Positions 1 through 9,363 are shown, numbered from the stretch's first letter. The stretch: 46,479 bases of DNA from JBPRGH01 sp051418055 (GCA_051418055.1 JBPRGH010000140.1:1-46479), one strand, 5' to 3'. Numbers and translations are program-made. The notes: generated by a model from the sequence alone, not told the origin.

Positions 1-80
1 GCGAAGAGAGAAACCTTACTCATCTATTAACGCGTACTGCTAATCGAAGAGAAAGATATCTCCTATCGTCGATATGATCG
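1..80. repeat. Dispersed 80-bp repeat, copy 1
   Basis: Positions 1-41 are identical to 181-221. The whole 80 bp aligns without gaps to 376-455; the first 41 bp differ at 5 positions by eye. The second half (42-80) contains a short inverted motif, tatcgtcgata. The left edge is cut by the window. Confidence 0.8.
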
Positions 81-180
81 AAGAGGGAGGGGGAGACATG
101 ATTTGATGCCCCTAAGCAACAAAAAAACGGGTCATTTCGAACGTAGCTTATCATACCTAAAGCATGTTACCAGGAGGTTT

Positions 181-221
181 GCGAAGAGAGAAACCTTACT
201 CATCTATTAACGCGTACTGCT
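181..221. repeat. Dispersed 41-bp repeat, copy 2
   Basis: This is an exact copy of 1-41, preceded by aggttt as is the third copy at 376. It lacks the second half found in copies 1 and 3, so the element has a modular make-up. Confidence 0.85.
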
Positions 222-375
222 GCGTAAGGAGCAGGAAGAGTAAAATCGCAGGCATAATGAAAAAAGCGACTGCGGCAATCTGGTGAATTAATCAACAAGA
301 TTACTTCGTCGGCACAAAGCGTTCAATAAATTTAACATTACCAAGCCTCCTCGTAATGACGATTTTCATAGGTTT

Positions 376-455
376 GCGCAGTGAGAAATCTTACTCAACT
401 ATTAATGCGTACTGCTAAACGAAGAGGAAGATATATCCTATCGACGATATAATCG
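376..455. repeat. Dispersed 80-bp repeat, copy 3
   Basis: This copy aligns end to end with 1-80 and carries scattered substitutions. It is older or more diverged than the identical pair at 1 and 181. Confidence 0.8.
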
Positions 456-543
456 GAAAGAGGTACTATCCAGGTATGAAAAGAATATAGTAGGTTTTGC
501 TTTATCATTATAATCTTCTTTATTTGCAGCTTTGTATTGCATT

Positions 544-963
544 ATGAGGATTTTAATATTACTATTACTACTATGCGGGATTTTTAATAATTCCATGGCA
601 CAAAGGAAGAGCCAAAATGAGAGGGATGAAACCTATTATCGCTATAAAATTGAAAGCTTTCATAAAATGCAGAGGGTTGGTATTATGATGGGTGTATCCG
701 GGGGAGCTATGACCATATTGGGAGCAACGGTAATTTCTGCTGCAAATAATAACACTGAGATGGATGGCAGTGACCGTACTACACTGGGGGCATTTGGAGT
801 GGCTTCTATTATAGTAGGCGTACCTCTTGGTATAACAGGCATTGTCATCGGCACAATAGGCTCGCGGAAACTAAAGGAAACTAAGGAAAGGCTAAATGAG
901 CTTAAACTTGAGAGCTATGCAGATCCTAATGTTCAGGGGCTGGTTTTAAAATATAAATTCTAA
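544..963 (+). CDS. Small exported membrane-associated protein, unknown function
   Basis: I do not recognise a family. From the ATG at 544 the product is about 139 residues; an in-frame TTG at 532 would add four residues, but the ATG sits directly before the hydrophobic stretch. Residues 1-20 (MRILILLLLL to NNSMAQ) look like a signal peptide with a Bacteroidota-style AQ cleavage end. A Tyr- and charge-rich stretch follows, then two hydrophobic Gly-rich segments (about 46-65 and 80-105) that look like a helical hairpin, and a charged tail. It is probably inserted in an envelope membrane. It precedes another exported small protein in the same direction with a 41-nt gap, so the two may be co-transcribed. 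Confidence 0.6.
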   Translation: MRILILLLLLCGIFNNSMAQRKSQNERDETYYRYKIESFHKMQRVGIMMGVSGGAMTILGATVISAANNNTEMDGSDRTTLGAFGVASIIVGVPLGITGIVIGTIGSRKLKETKERLNELKLESYADPNVQGLVLKYKF

Positions 964-1004
964 AACGGCTTCTTTTTGATAAAATAAATTAACCTATAAA
1001 CACT

Positions 1005-1613
1005 ATGAAAAAATTATTTTTATTGGGATTATTAACAATAAGCTGTATAATTTCAAATGCACAGTCACCAAAATTGGCAGAAACTGAAATAATCTATTTT
1101 GGGATTGATTTTTCAGAAGCAAAATTAATTGGTTCAGATGGATTTACTGATCCGGACAGGATCCAGAGCCACTTTTTTGATGAGTGGAATGAGCTGATGC
1201 TTAATGAGCCCGAAAAGTATGATATTAAAGGATTGTATAGAAGGGATAAGGTCCATCATGATTTAAGTGTTGTAGAAGAAAGAAATGATACACCTGAACC
1301 TGATGACCTCGTAATTAACAGTTCCTACTCTTTTGAGGAAGGGCAGCTGGAAAGGATCATCAGCAATTATGATTCTGAAGAGTATAATGAGGGGCTGGGT
1401 TTGGTGTATGTGGTTGAAACATTAAATAAGACTGCCGAGCATGCTAAGATCAATGTTGTATTTTTCGATGTTTCTACAAAAGAGATCCTGTGGAATAAAG
1501 AATATACTGTTGCTCCCGGTGGATTTGGATTTAGGAATTTCTGGGCAAGAGCTTTTTATAATGTGATGAAAGAGAGTGGGAAGGATTACTATAAAGCTGT
1601 TAAAAAACTTTAA
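1005..1613 (+). CDS. Exported hypothetical protein, about 200 residues
   Basis: The N-terminus MKKLFLLGLLTISCIISNAQ is a clear signal peptide ending in AQ. The mature part is soluble, mixed alpha/beta in appearance, with patterns such as EIIYFGIDFSEAKLIG near the start and VVFFDVSTKEILWNKEY in the second half, the latter resembling a beta hairpin. No catalytic motif is recognisable. It is likely periplasmic or surface associated. The gene ends 12 nt before a strong hairpin terminator that also serves the convergent yciE-like gene. Confidence 0.6.
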   Translation: MKKLFLLGLLTISCIISNAQSPKLAETEIIYFGIDFSEAKLIGSDGFTDPDRIQSHFFDEWNELMLNEPEKYDIKGLYRRDKVHHDLSVVEERNDTPEPDDLVINSSYSFEEGQLERIISNYDSEEYNEGLGLVYVVETLNKTAEHAKINVVFFDVSTKEILWNKEYTVAPGGFGFRNFWARAFYNVMKESGKDYYKAVKKL

Positions 1614-1625
1614 AAAATAAAAAAA

Positions 1626-1652
1626 GGTTACCTTCAAAAGGTAACCTTTTTT
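1626..1652. terminator. Bidirectional intrinsic terminator
   Basis: A 9-bp perfect stem (ggttacctt at 1626-1634 with aaggtaacc at 1638-1646) closes a 3-nt loop. An A-run precedes it and a T-run follows, so it can terminate both the plus-strand gene ending at 1613 and the minus-strand gene ending at 1671. Confidence 0.85.
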
Positions 1653-1670
1653 ATTTAATTGAGCCTGTTT

Positions 1671-2168
1671 TTAGGCTTCTGCTTTTTTGTTCACTGAGCT
1701 TTTAGCGATATCCATTAATTTAGAGTCAGCACTTTTCTCTTCGGAAAGTGTTTCTCCAAGGATATCCTTAAGATCATTATAACCCAATCTTTCAGCGTAC
1801 TGGCATACTGTTCCGTAACCGGCGATCTCATAATGCTCTACACGCTGGGCATCTGCAATAAGACCTGCGTCCATAACATCAGCGTCAGCATTGTGGCTCA
1901 TAAAATCTTTAGCTTCACGGATAAGGCCTTCCATAGCCTTGCATTTTTCTCCTTCAGGAGATATTCCCAGCTTATTGCAAACTGTTTCAATACGTTCTTT
2001 TTGCTTCTTGGTTTCTTTAAGATGCTCATTAAATGCATTTCTCAACTTATCATTAGAAGCTTTTTCTGCCATTTCAGGAAGGGCACTGATTAATTGATTT
2101 TCTGCGTTATATAGATCTCTTAGCTGGTGATGAAAAAGATCTTCTAGTGTTTTTAATTCTTTAGCCAT
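1671..2168 (-). CDS. YciE/YciF-like ferritin-superfamily protein (DUF892)
   Basis: The 165-residue product has the length and pattern of the DUF892 family: a four-helix ferritin-like bundle found in stress and osmotic-response loci. The start MAKELKTLEDLFHHQLRDLY matches family N-termini. Candidate di-metal ligands in helical positions are Glu23, Glu48/His49, Glu111/His112/Glu114 and Glu143. No signal peptide is present, so it is cytoplasmic. Its biochemical role is poorly defined; a protective role under stress is inferred from family context. It shares the terminator at 1626-1652 with the convergent gene and lies 86 nt downstream of the CHAD gene, possibly in one transcript. Confidence 0.85.
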   Translation of the reverse strand: MAKELKTLEDLFHHQLRDLYNAENQLISALPEMAEKASNDKLRNAFNEHLKETKKQKERIETVCNKLGISPEGEKCKAMEGLIREAKDFMSHNADADVMDAGLIADAQRVEHYEIAGYGTVCQYAERLGYNDLKDILGETLSEEKSADSKLMDIAKSSVNKKAEA

Positions 2169-2254
2169 AATTTTATAGTAATTTTTGGTTAAACATTTAC
2201 TCTTTTATATCAAAAAACCATGCCATGGACCTAACTCTCTCGCTCCTAGAGACA

Positions 2255-3199
2255 TTACTTACCGTTTATGCCTGTTACCTGTGGAATATAATGCCCTGAT
2301 GTGTAAGAATTTTCGTGTGCCAGATAATATTTCTTTAATCGGCTAATAAATTTCTTTGGTTTTTCAGCATAAAGCCTCTCCCCGAGATTATATGCTTTCT
2401 TTTCCAGTTCTGATCTTTCATTATTAGCGAGTGCTTTGATCAGCTTCAATTCTTCGGGATCAATATCAGGCTTTTCAATACTTTTTAAAAGGTTAGTAAG
2501 GTCATGATGATCGCCCAGTATATCACTCAGTTGATGGAATTCCTTTTCCATCGTTTTCATATATCCCGGCCATATAAATTCCATGATGTCAGTTTGATAC
2601 ATGATATATTTCGCACGTTTGCGCCACTCATGGAAATTATCAGGTGTCGGATCTTTTTTTGCGTTTTCTAATCCCTTGTAACCTCTCTTGTATACTTTGA
2701 AAATATTATCTTCAATATCTTTAAAAGAGGTTGCACCTATTGAGAAACTATCGATTTCGCCGGCTCTTTCTTTAAGCCTTTCTTTTATTGACCTAAGCTT
2801 TTTTTTCAGGTCCATCTCCTCCTCCAGCAGTGCCAGCTGGTTATTAAATTCTTTTTCCGTTTTTTGAAAAACATTTTTATAGAGCTTGCTATCGTATTGC
2901 TCTTTTAAAAGATCTATCATTTCAAGATAAGCTTTGATATCCCTTACTTCGGCAATCTCCCGACCCAGATCGCGATAGAATATGTTTTCTTCTTTATATT
3001 TCTTTTCCCCCAGGTTATGACGCACAAGCCTCAAAACAGCGCGTATTTCCTTAAAACGTTTTCTTAAATCGTGTACGGTTTCATGTGGGTCAGATAGTTC
3101 TTCTATATGATCAATAGCCTGATGATGGAGGCTCCTGATAATCCTCCGGGTCCCGACTGATAACTCTTCATTAGCATGTAGTTGATAATCAATTGACAT
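2255..3199 (-). CDS. CHAD domain protein
   Basis: The product is 314 residues, mostly alpha-helical and rich in charged residues. It has the two repeated histidine/basic helices of CHAD domains: HDLRKRFKEIRAVLRLVR (from His43) in the first half and FHEWRKRAKYIMYQ around residue 190 in the second. CHAD proteins bind polyphosphate through these conserved basic residues (family knowledge). No CYTH triphosphatase domain is attached, so this is a stand-alone CHAD protein, presumably a polyphosphate-binding factor. The ATG at 3197-3199 is the natural start. A 271-nt divergent intergenic region separates it from the Mrp operon. Confidence 0.8.
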   Translation of the reverse strand: MSIDYQLHANEELSVGTRRIIRSLHHQAIDHIEELSDPHETVHDLRKRFKEIRAVLRLVRHNLGEKKYKEENIFYRDLGREIAEVRDIKAYLEMIDLLKEQYDSKLYKNVFQKTEKEFNNQLALLEEEMDLKKKLRSIKERLKERAGEIDSFSIGATSFKDIEDNIFKVYKRGYKGLENAKKDPTPDNFHEWRKRAKYIMYQTDIMEFIWPGYMKTMEKEFHQLSDILGDHHDLTNLLKSIEKPDIDPEELKLIKALANNERSELEKKAYNLGERLYAEKPKKFISRLKKYYLAHENSYTSGHYIPQVTGINGK

Positions 3200-3470
3200 A
3201 TTTATTAGATATATAGGGTTCTAACCCTTAAGCTATCCTAACTGTTAACTCTTGCCGGTTGCTTGTATTAGTATTTAAAAATCACCATCAACATCAGTAG
3301 TTTATTTTTGCTAAAACTGGTTTTTATAATATATAGGCTGTTTGTGCTAAAATTATAATGAACATCTGTTTTTACATGATGTTTTAGCTGTTAATTATAT
3401 ATAAAAAGCAAAAAGTTTGTAGGTTCATAGTCAGGAGTTAAATTCTGATATATCCTGAAAAGAAAGTATA

Positions 3471-5765
3471 ATGTTACTTGCCGTCTTAGCCATATTTCTA
3501 GGAGCATTAATAGCGCCATTTACAGCCAGATATTTTAAAAAATATGTTGGGTTGTTATTAGCCCTGGTTCCCTTTGCCGTCCTCCTTTATTTCCTTCCTT
3601 TTTACAAAGAAATAAATGAGGGTACAACATTTACTTATACAGCCCAATGGATACCTTCTCTTGATATCCAATTCTCATTTTTTTTAGACGGCCTGAGTTA
3701 TTTATTCACATTGCTAATCCTTGGTATTGGTACCATTGTCTTTATTTATTCCAATGGTTATATGCAGCATGAAGAGAATAAAGGAAGGTTTTACAGCTTT
3801 ATGCTTGCATTTACAGGGGCAATGTTAGGGCTGGTACTTTCACAAAATATTATAACCCTTTTTTTATTCTGGGAGATAACCAGCATCACTTCATTTTTAC
3901 TGATTGGTTTTTACCATAAAAAATCAAGCTCGCGGGCGGCTGCTTTACAGGCGTTGCTGGTGACAGAATTCGGAGGTTTATCACTGCTTGCTGCATTTAT
4001 AATGATAGGCAGTATTGGTGAGAGTTATGAACTAACTGATTTATTGGCCAACAATGAGTTGCTGACCAATCACCCTTTATATCTGCCTATACTTTTATTG
4101 TTTTTGGTGGGAGCATTTACTAAATCAGCCCAGTTTCCATTTCATTTCTGGCTGCCGTCAGCAATGGCGGCCCCTACGCCCGTAAGTTCTTATTTACATT
4201 CCGCAGCAATGGTAAATGCAGGTATATATCTGCTTGCACGATTTCACCCAATATTAGGGAATACAATAGAATGGCAAAATATAATTACACTGATTGGATG
4301 TATTACTATGGTGGTGGGGGCTTATTTATCATTAACCCAAAAAGACCTTAAAGCCATTCTTGCTTATACAACTATAAGTGCATTGGGTATTCTAACGATG
4401 CTTATAGGTATCGGAACATATTTATCATTTAAGGCTACTTTAATTTATCTGATAGTTCATGCTTTCTATAAGGCTACATTATTTATGGTAGCAGGGACCA
4501 TAGATAAAAAAGCCGGTACCCGAAATATTGATCAGCTGGGAAATCTGAAGACGATGCCTCTTACCACCTTATTTGGAGTAATGGCTTTAATATCCATGGC
4601 TGGATTGCCGCCAATGTTAGGATATATAGGCAAGGAGTTTATATATGAAGCGGGGAAGAAAGCTGCCGGTATATCGGATATTGTGGTGGTGCTTAGTGTT
4701 ATTGCCAATATTTTTATGGTAGCGATCTCCTTACATTTTGCATACAGCGTTTTTTTCAAAAAGAAACAATGGACGAAAAAGATAAGCGAATCCTCAATTA
4801 TCTATTGGATAGGTCCGGCGGTATTATCTTCATTAAGCCTGTTACTGGTAATTTTTCCAGCACCACTGGAACCGCTCCTTGAGATCACTATTGGGGCAGT
4901 AAAAGCTGTGCCCATGGAGGTGGAATTAGAACTATGGCATGGCTTTAATATCATCTTTATTCTCAGCCTTATTACTATATTACTGGGAATTACCTTGTTC
5001 GCATTCAGGGCTGTTATTTTTCCATTTTTATTTAAGGTAAACCAAAAGCTGTTTGTAATAGACCTTTCCAGTTTGTTTAATCGATCGGTTGGATGGTTTA
5101 TTTCTTTTGCGAAAAAAAATACAAGCTTTTTTCAACATGGGTATTACAGGTTCTATCTGATGGTGGTCCTTATATTGACGGCTGTTTTAGTGTGGTATCA
5201 ACTGTATTATGCCTGGGATTGGTCATTTTTAGAAAATAATTCAGCGATCACTTTTTATGCCGCGAGTATTGCTTTAATTACAGGAATAGCAGCTGTGGCT
5301 GTTGTTTTTGCAAAATCACGATTGATTGCTATAGTTACAATGGGTGTTGTTGGTTATGGGATTGCATTGATCTTTATGTTTTATGGGGCAGTAGATCTTG
5401 CAATCACGCAGATACTGGTGGAAACGCTGACTTTAGTCCTGTTTGTAATGGTATTCCATAAATTACCTCAGTTTGTCAGCCATTTAACTGTTTCGTCAAA
5501 AGTCCGGGATGCAGTTATTGCCTTATCAGTAGGTGGATTTATGGCAGGGTTGGCTTTAAAGGCTAATAAAATCAATATTAGTGAACCTGTTTCAAATTTA
5601 ATAGCAGAAAAAAGTTTTACGGAAGGGTTTGGGAGGAATATCATAAATGTTATCCTTGTGGATTTCAGGGCCTTTGATACACTCGGTGAAGCTTTAGTGC
5701 TTGCAGTGGCATCATTAGGGATTTTTACTTTATTAAAGTTAAAGCTTAAAAGAAAGGGCGGATGA
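3471..5765 (+). CDS. mrpA: Na+(K+)/H+ antiporter subunit MrpA (fused A/MbhD/MbhE type)
   Basis: This is the large subunit of the seven-protein Mrp antiporter, homologous to NuoL of complex I. The 764-residue protein has a NuoL-like transmembrane core (about 1-500) with the conserved Glu in FLFWEITSITSF (Glu135), the proton-channel Lys/His helices around KSAQFPFHFWLPSAMAAPTPVSSYLHSA (about 216-243), and Lys near ATTISAL/LKAILAYTT. The C-terminal third carries the DUF4040/MbhD-like segment (FYGAVDLAITQILVE) and an MbhE-like end, as is usual for MrpA. The stop overlaps the mrpB start (ATGA). It is the first gene of the operon, and its promoter must lie in the 271-nt divergent spacer. Confidence 0.95.
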   Translation: MLLAVLAIFLGALIAPFTARYFKKYVGLLLALVPFAVLLYFLPFYKEINEGTTFTYTAQWIPSLDIQFSFFLDGLSYLFTLLILGIGTIVFIYSNGYMQHEENKGRFYSFMLAFTGAMLGLVLSQNIITLFLFWEITSITSFLLIGFYHKKSSSRAAALQALLVTEFGGLSLLAAFIMIGSIGESYELTDLLANNELLTNHPLYLPILLLFLVGAFTKSAQFPFHFWLPSAMAAPTPVSSYLHSAAMVNAGIYLLARFHPILGNTIEWQNIITLIGCITMVVGAYLSLTQKDLKAILAYTTISALGILTMLIGIGTYLSFKATLIYLIVHAFYKATLFMVAGTIDKKAGTRNIDQLGNLKTMPLTTLFGVMALISMAGLPPMLGYIGKEFIYEAGKKAAGISDIVVVLSVIANIFMVAISLHFAYSVFFKKKQWTKKISESSIIYWIGPAVLSSLSLLLVIFPAPLEPLLEITIGAVKAVPMEVELELWHGFNIIFILSLITILLGITLFAFRAVIFPFLFKVNQKLFVIDLSSLFNRSVGWFISFAKKNTSFFQHGYYRFYLMVVLILTAVLVWYQLYYAWDWSFLENNSAITFYAASIALITGIAAVAVVFAKSRLIAIVTMGVVGYGIALIFMFYGAVDLAITQILVETLTLVLFVMVFHKLPQFVSHLTVSSKVRDAVIALSVGGFMAGLALKANKINISEPVSNLIAEKSFTEGFGRNIINVILVDFRAFDTLGEALVLAVASLGIFTLLKLKLKRKGG

Positions 5766-6184
5766 ATTCTATAATATTACAAATAGCTGCCAAATATCTC
5801 AGGCCTGTTATACTTATATTTTCTTTGTATGTTCTTTTTAGGGGCCACAATGCTCCTGGCGGCGGCTTTATCGGTGGATTGCTTGGCGGCGCAGGTATTC
5901 TTTTTTATGCAATGGCATATTATCACACAAACATCTTGAATGGTTTAATAGTGCGACCAAAGCTGTTGCTGATAACAGGGAGTATTTTATTATTTCTTAG
6001 TGTTACTATCAGTTTATTTACGGGAGGTGAAATATTATCGGCTATCTGGGGAGAAATAGATCTATGGGTGGTACAGGTAAAGTTAGGTACCCCCATTCTG
6101 TTTGATACAGGAGTATATTTAGTGGTAATGGGAGCATTCCTGATGATTACAATATCAATTTTAGAGGAGCTGGAATGGAAATAG
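5762..6184 (+). CDS. mrpB: Na+/H+ antiporter subunit MrpB
   Basis: A 140-residue protein with four predicted membrane helices and the MnhB signature RGHNAPGGGFIGGLLGGAG near residues 23-42. It begins on the ATGA shared with the mrpA stop, which indicates translational coupling. Its length matches stand-alone MrpB. It acts as a structural or ion-path subunit of the Mrp complex in the inner membrane. Confidence 0.95.
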   Translation: MNSIILQIAAKYLRPVILIFSLYVLFRGHNAPGGGFIGGLLGGAGILFYAMAYYHTNILNGLIVRPKLLLITGSILLFLSVTISLFTGGEILSAIWGEIDLWVVQVKLGTPILFDTGVYLVVMGAFLMITISILEELEWK

Positions 6185-6528
6185 TACTTGCTTTACTCAT
6201 AGGGATATTATATGCGGTATCAGTATATCTTTTGCTGAGAAGGAATATTGTTCGTATGATCCTGGGTATTATATTTTTAAGTAATGCAACAAATCTGCTG
6301 CTGTTCTTCTCGGCCGGATTAATACCTGGTTCACCTGCTTTTATAGAAAAAGATAAAATATATCCGCCCGCTGAAATGGCTGATCCCCTGCCTCAGGCTT
6401 TAATCCTTACAGCCATTGTAATTGGGTTTGGGTTAATTGCTTTCACCCTGATCCTGACCTATAAGTTTTATATTACTACTGGCACGGAAGACCTTGACAG
6501 GGTTAAAAAAACCGACAGTTTCGAATGA
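6175..6528 (+). CDS. mrpC: Na+/H+ antiporter subunit MrpC (NuoK-like)
   Basis: A 117-residue, three-helix subunit related to NuoK, with the usual NATNLLLFFSAG in the second helix and DPLPQALILTAIVIGFG before the third. It overlaps mrpB by 10 nt. The upstream gaggagctgg inside mrpB is one of the few good Shine-Dalgarno-like sequences in the window and helps fix this start. It overlaps mrpD by ATGA. Confidence 0.95.
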   Translation: MEIVLALLIGILYAVSVYLLLRRNIVRMILGIIFLSNATNLLLFFSAGLIPGSPAFIEKDKIYPPAEMADPLPQALILTAIVIGFGLIAFTLILTYKFYITTGTEDLDRVKKTDSFE

Positions 6529-8003
6529 TAGCACTTCCTGTTTTAATTCCGCTTTTTAGCATGTTATTGCTGTTACTGTCCCGGAACAACAGGGTCAATC
6601 GTGTTATTGGTGTTTCCGGAGCGGCTTTAGTTTTAATTTCATCTCTCTATATTTTTATAACCGTTGAGGGAAAGGGCATTCAGGTAATGAATGTAGGAAG
6701 CTGGCCTGCACCGATAGGTATTCCTTTGGTCATTGATATGTTTAGTGCCATAATGCTTGTTATGGCTGGTATAATCAGCTTTTGTGTTTCCATCTATGCT
6801 TCTTATTCTATTGATGAGAAACGTCAATCATTTTATTTTTTCCTTTTCTTTCATGCGGTAATCCTTGGCGTTAACGGCTCATTTATCACAGGTGATATTT
6901 TTAATTTTTTTGTTTGGTTTGAGGTGATGCTGATTGGCTCCTTTTGTCTTTTGATCCTTGGTAATAAAAAACGTCAGCTGGAAGGAGCTATAAAATATAT
7001 TACGCTAAGCCTCATATCCTCCTTTTTCTTTGTAGCCGCCATCGGGTTGATCTACGGGGAAACGGGCACTCTTAATATGGCAGACCTGGCCCGGATCATT
7101 AATGAGGAAAATTCATCAAAGCTAAATACCTCTGCCATGTTATTTTTTGTAGCATTTGGTATAAAGGCAGCTATATTCCCTTTTTTCTACTGGCTTCCGG
7201 CCTCTTATCATACGCCTCCGGTAGCTGTAACTGCTTTCTTTGCAGGATTATTATCCAAAGTTGGTGTATACGCCCTTATCCGTTTCTTTACTTTATTCTT
7301 TGTTTATGACAATGATTTCTGGCATCCGTTGATGTTGATTGCTGCAGGAACTACCATGTTGTTTGGGGTTTTAATGGCAGCATCTCAAAATGATATAAGA
7401 AGGATCCTTTCCTTTCACATCATTAGTCAGATAGGATATATGGTTATGGGTTTAGGGATTTTTACACCGTTGGGAATTGCCGGGGCCATATATTTTATTT
7501 TTCATAATGTGATTGCAAAAAGTAATGCATTTTTAGTAGGAGGGATCATAAATCATCTGAAAGGCTCCTATAAATTAAAAAATATCTATGGCTTATATCA
7601 GGAGAGACCATTAGTAGCATTTCTATTTTTTATACCAGCCATGGCCCTGGCAGGTTTGCCTCCGCTTTCGGGTTTTTTTGGTAAATATTTACTGATCAAG
7701 GCAGGTATTGACAGTCAGGAATATATAATCACTGTAGTAGCTTTAGTGGTAAGTATCATCACCTTATTTTCTATGATAAAAATATGGGGAAAGGCTTTTT
7801 GGGAGCATGATGATAATTCGTTACCTTCAGGTAAGAAAGTAATACACCCGGCACTTATAATACCAACTGTAGTACTGGCATCAATTAGTATTTCTCTTGG
7901 ATTAGGGGCCGAATATTTTATTAACATAGCTTCCATAGCGGCCGAACAATTGCTCAATAGTAGCCATTATATAGATGCGGTATTAGGAAAACCGGCTCCA
8001 TGA
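6525..8003 (+). CDS. mrpD: Na+/H+ antiporter subunit MrpD (NuoM/N-like)
   Basis: A 492-residue antiporter-like subunit with about 14 membrane helices. The conserved Glu in the NFFVWFEVMLIGSF helix is Glu133. Downstream features include the KAAIFPFFYWLPASYHTPPVAVTAFFAGLLSKVG channel motif and HNVIAKSNAFLVGG. It probably forms one of the proton-conducting half channels (family knowledge). ATGA overlaps link it to both mrpC and mrpE. Confidence 0.95.
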   Translation: MIALPVLIPLFSMLLLLLSRNNRVNRVIGVSGAALVLISSLYIFITVEGKGIQVMNVGSWPAPIGIPLVIDMFSAIMLVMAGIISFCVSIYASYSIDEKRQSFYFFLFFHAVILGVNGSFITGDIFNFFVWFEVMLIGSFCLLILGNKKRQLEGAIKYITLSLISSFFFVAAIGLIYGETGTLNMADLARIINEENSSKLNTSAMLFFVAFGIKAAIFPFFYWLPASYHTPPVAVTAFFAGLLSKVGVYALIRFFTLFFVYDNDFWHPLMLIAAGTTMLFGVLMAASQNDIRRILSFHIISQIGYMVMGLGIFTPLGIAGAIYFIFHNVIAKSNAFLVGGIINHLKGSYKLKNIYGLYQERPLVAFLFFIPAMALAGLPPLSGFFGKYLLIKAGIDSQEYIITVVALVVSIITLFSMIKIWGKAFWEHDDNSLPSGKKVIHPALIIPTVVLASISISLGLGAEYFINIASIAAEQLLNSSHYIDAVLGKPAP

Positions 8004-8332
8004 ACATAATTTTTAAAGTATTTCATCTTATTGTTTTTATTATTTTTTACTTAAAAAGAATAGTGAAAGCCAATATATCAGTGGCATATGAAGTGCTTAC
8101 ACCACAATTCAAAATGAAACCTGCAATTATAGAGGTGCCTTTAAATATTAAGAAGGATCATGCAATACTGGCGATGACTAATTTAATCTCACTAACACCA
8201 GGTACGTTAACACTTGATATTTCAGCAAACAGGGATAAACTTTATATACACTCTATGTTTGTTCATGATGCAGATATTTTCATGAAAGATATTGAGCAAC
8301 TAGAGAAACATATCCAAAAACTATTGACTTAA
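8000..8332 (+). CDS. mrpE: Na+/H+ antiporter subunit MrpE
   Basis: This 110-residue protein is shorter than many MrpE proteins (about 160 residues), mainly because the N-terminal helices are compact. The C-terminal cytoplasmic domain has the family motif ILAMTNLISLTPGTLTLDIS. It starts on the ATGA overlapping mrpD, and its stop shares one base with the mrpF start. Function is as an assembly or structural subunit of the complex. Confidence 0.9.
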   Translation: MNIIFKVFHLIVFIIFYLKRIVKANISVAYEVLTPQFKMKPAIIEVPLNIKKDHAILAMTNLISLTPGTLTLDISANRDKLYIHSMFVHDADIFMKDIEQLEKHIQKLLT

Positions 8333-8604
8333 TGGTTGAAAATGCAGCTTATATAGCCTTTTTTATTATGATCATTTCATTCTTTTTAGCTTTTTACCGG
8401 CTTTTAAAAGGCCCAACATTGCCTGATCGTATCATATCACTAGATCTGATTTTTTTATTAACGATCGGTATAGTTATAATTTTTATTTTCATAAGTAAAA
8501 AGGTAGTTTATCTGGATATAGCGCCTGTTGTAGCTCTTATCGTATTTCTTGGTACAGTTACCATTTCAAAATATTTAAAAGTAACACGGACAGATGATGA
8601 TTAA
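8332..8604 (+). CDS. mrpF: Na+/H+ antiporter subunit MrpF
   Basis: A 90-residue, three-helix membrane protein with the family motif RLLKGPTLPDRIISLDLI in the first cytoplasmic loop and DIAPVVALIVFLGTV in the last helix. It overlaps mrpE by 1 nt and mrpG by 11 nt. Confidence 0.93.
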   Translation: MVENAAYIAFFIMIISFFLAFYRLLKGPTLPDRIISLDLIFLLTIGIVIIFIFISKKVVYLDIAPVVALIVFLGTVTISKYLKVTRTDDD

Positions 8605-8938
8605 AGAGTGGATAATTGTAATAGTAATGTTATCAGGAGCATTATTTATGTTGCTGGCCAGCCTGGGCCTTATCCGCCTGCCTGACATATATACCCGCAT
8701 GCATGCGGCAACAAAGGCACCAACATTAGGTTTATTTCTCATGCTGGTAAGCCTTTGCCTGTATTTTACTTCTTTTTTTACTATAATAAATTCAGTTTTC
8801 ACTATTCTGTTTTTATTTCTAACAATACCTGTTGCCTCTCACATGATAGCCCGGGCAGCGCATAGAATAGGAACACCAAAATGGAAAGCAACAGTACGGG
8901 ATGATCTTGAAAATGCCAGGGATTCAGATAATGATTAA
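8594..8938 (+). CDS. mrpG: Na+/H+ antiporter subunit MrpG
   Basis: A 114-residue, three-helix protein with the MnhG motif LLASLGLIRLPDIYTRMHAA followed by KAPTLG. Two adjacent ATGs (8594 and 8597) could serve as start. It is the last gene of the antiporter operon; 123 nt without a strong hairpin separate it from the next gene. Confidence 0.93.
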   Translation: MMIKEWIIVIVMLSGALFMLLASLGLIRLPDIYTRMHAATKAPTLGLFLMLVSLCLYFTSFFTIINSVFTILFLFLTIPVASHMIARAAHRIGTPKWKATVRDDLENARDSDND

Positions 8939-9061
8939 ATTGAAATAATAATTATATGACAGTTTTGTTATTAGAAACAGAAAAATTAAATACTGCAAAA
9001 GTTGCTGATTAAAAGTTTTTATTAAAATGTCATTTTATAAGAAGAATAAAATAACAAGACA

Positions 9062-9319
9062 ATGAAACAACCGGTACTAAGGACAGACCAGCGAAATCTT
9101 TTTGCACGGGTACGGACCATTATGGCAAATGAGAGAACATTGATGTCTTATTACAGGACCACTTTTGCCATTATAGGAGTGGGGGCTTTCATATTGGAAT
9201 TTTATACATCGTTGTTAGGAACCATCATTGCGGCGATTTTTATGATTATTGGTGTTGGTGTAGCTGTTTATGGTACCATGCGCTATAGAAAATTTCACAG
9301 ACGGATCATGAGAAGGTAA
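9062..9319 (+). CDS. DUF202 (YidH-like) small membrane protein
   Basis: The 85-residue product has the DUF202 signature RTIMANERTLMSYYRTTFAI at residues 17-36, followed by two hydrophobic helices and a basic tail (RKFHRRIMRR). The function of the family is not established. It lies between the Mrp operon and an MscS channel, 44 nt upstream of the latter, and probably belongs to the same membrane-stress neighbourhood. Confidence 0.85.
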   Translation: MKQPVLRTDQRNLFARVRTIMANERTLMSYYRTTFAIIGVGAFILEFYTSLLGTIIAAIFMIIGVGVAVYGTMRYRKFHRRIMRR

Positions 9320-9363
9320 TGTTGATCTCAAAAACTTATATTAGACAATAAATTTCTTATTCT

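Larger units (their letters stand above)
1..543. other. Gene-free left end with dispersed repeats
   Basis: No convincing coding region is visible here. The stretch is a patchwork of short repeated blocks: a 41-bp block at 1-41, 181-221 and 376-416, a second block at 42-80 and 417-455, and fragments such as gtcatttcgaacgtagc (131-147) and agattacttcgtcggc (299-314). The last two resemble the intergenic repeat words common in Bacteroidota genomes (recalled, not searched). The first gene on the right starts at 544. Confidence 0.7.
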
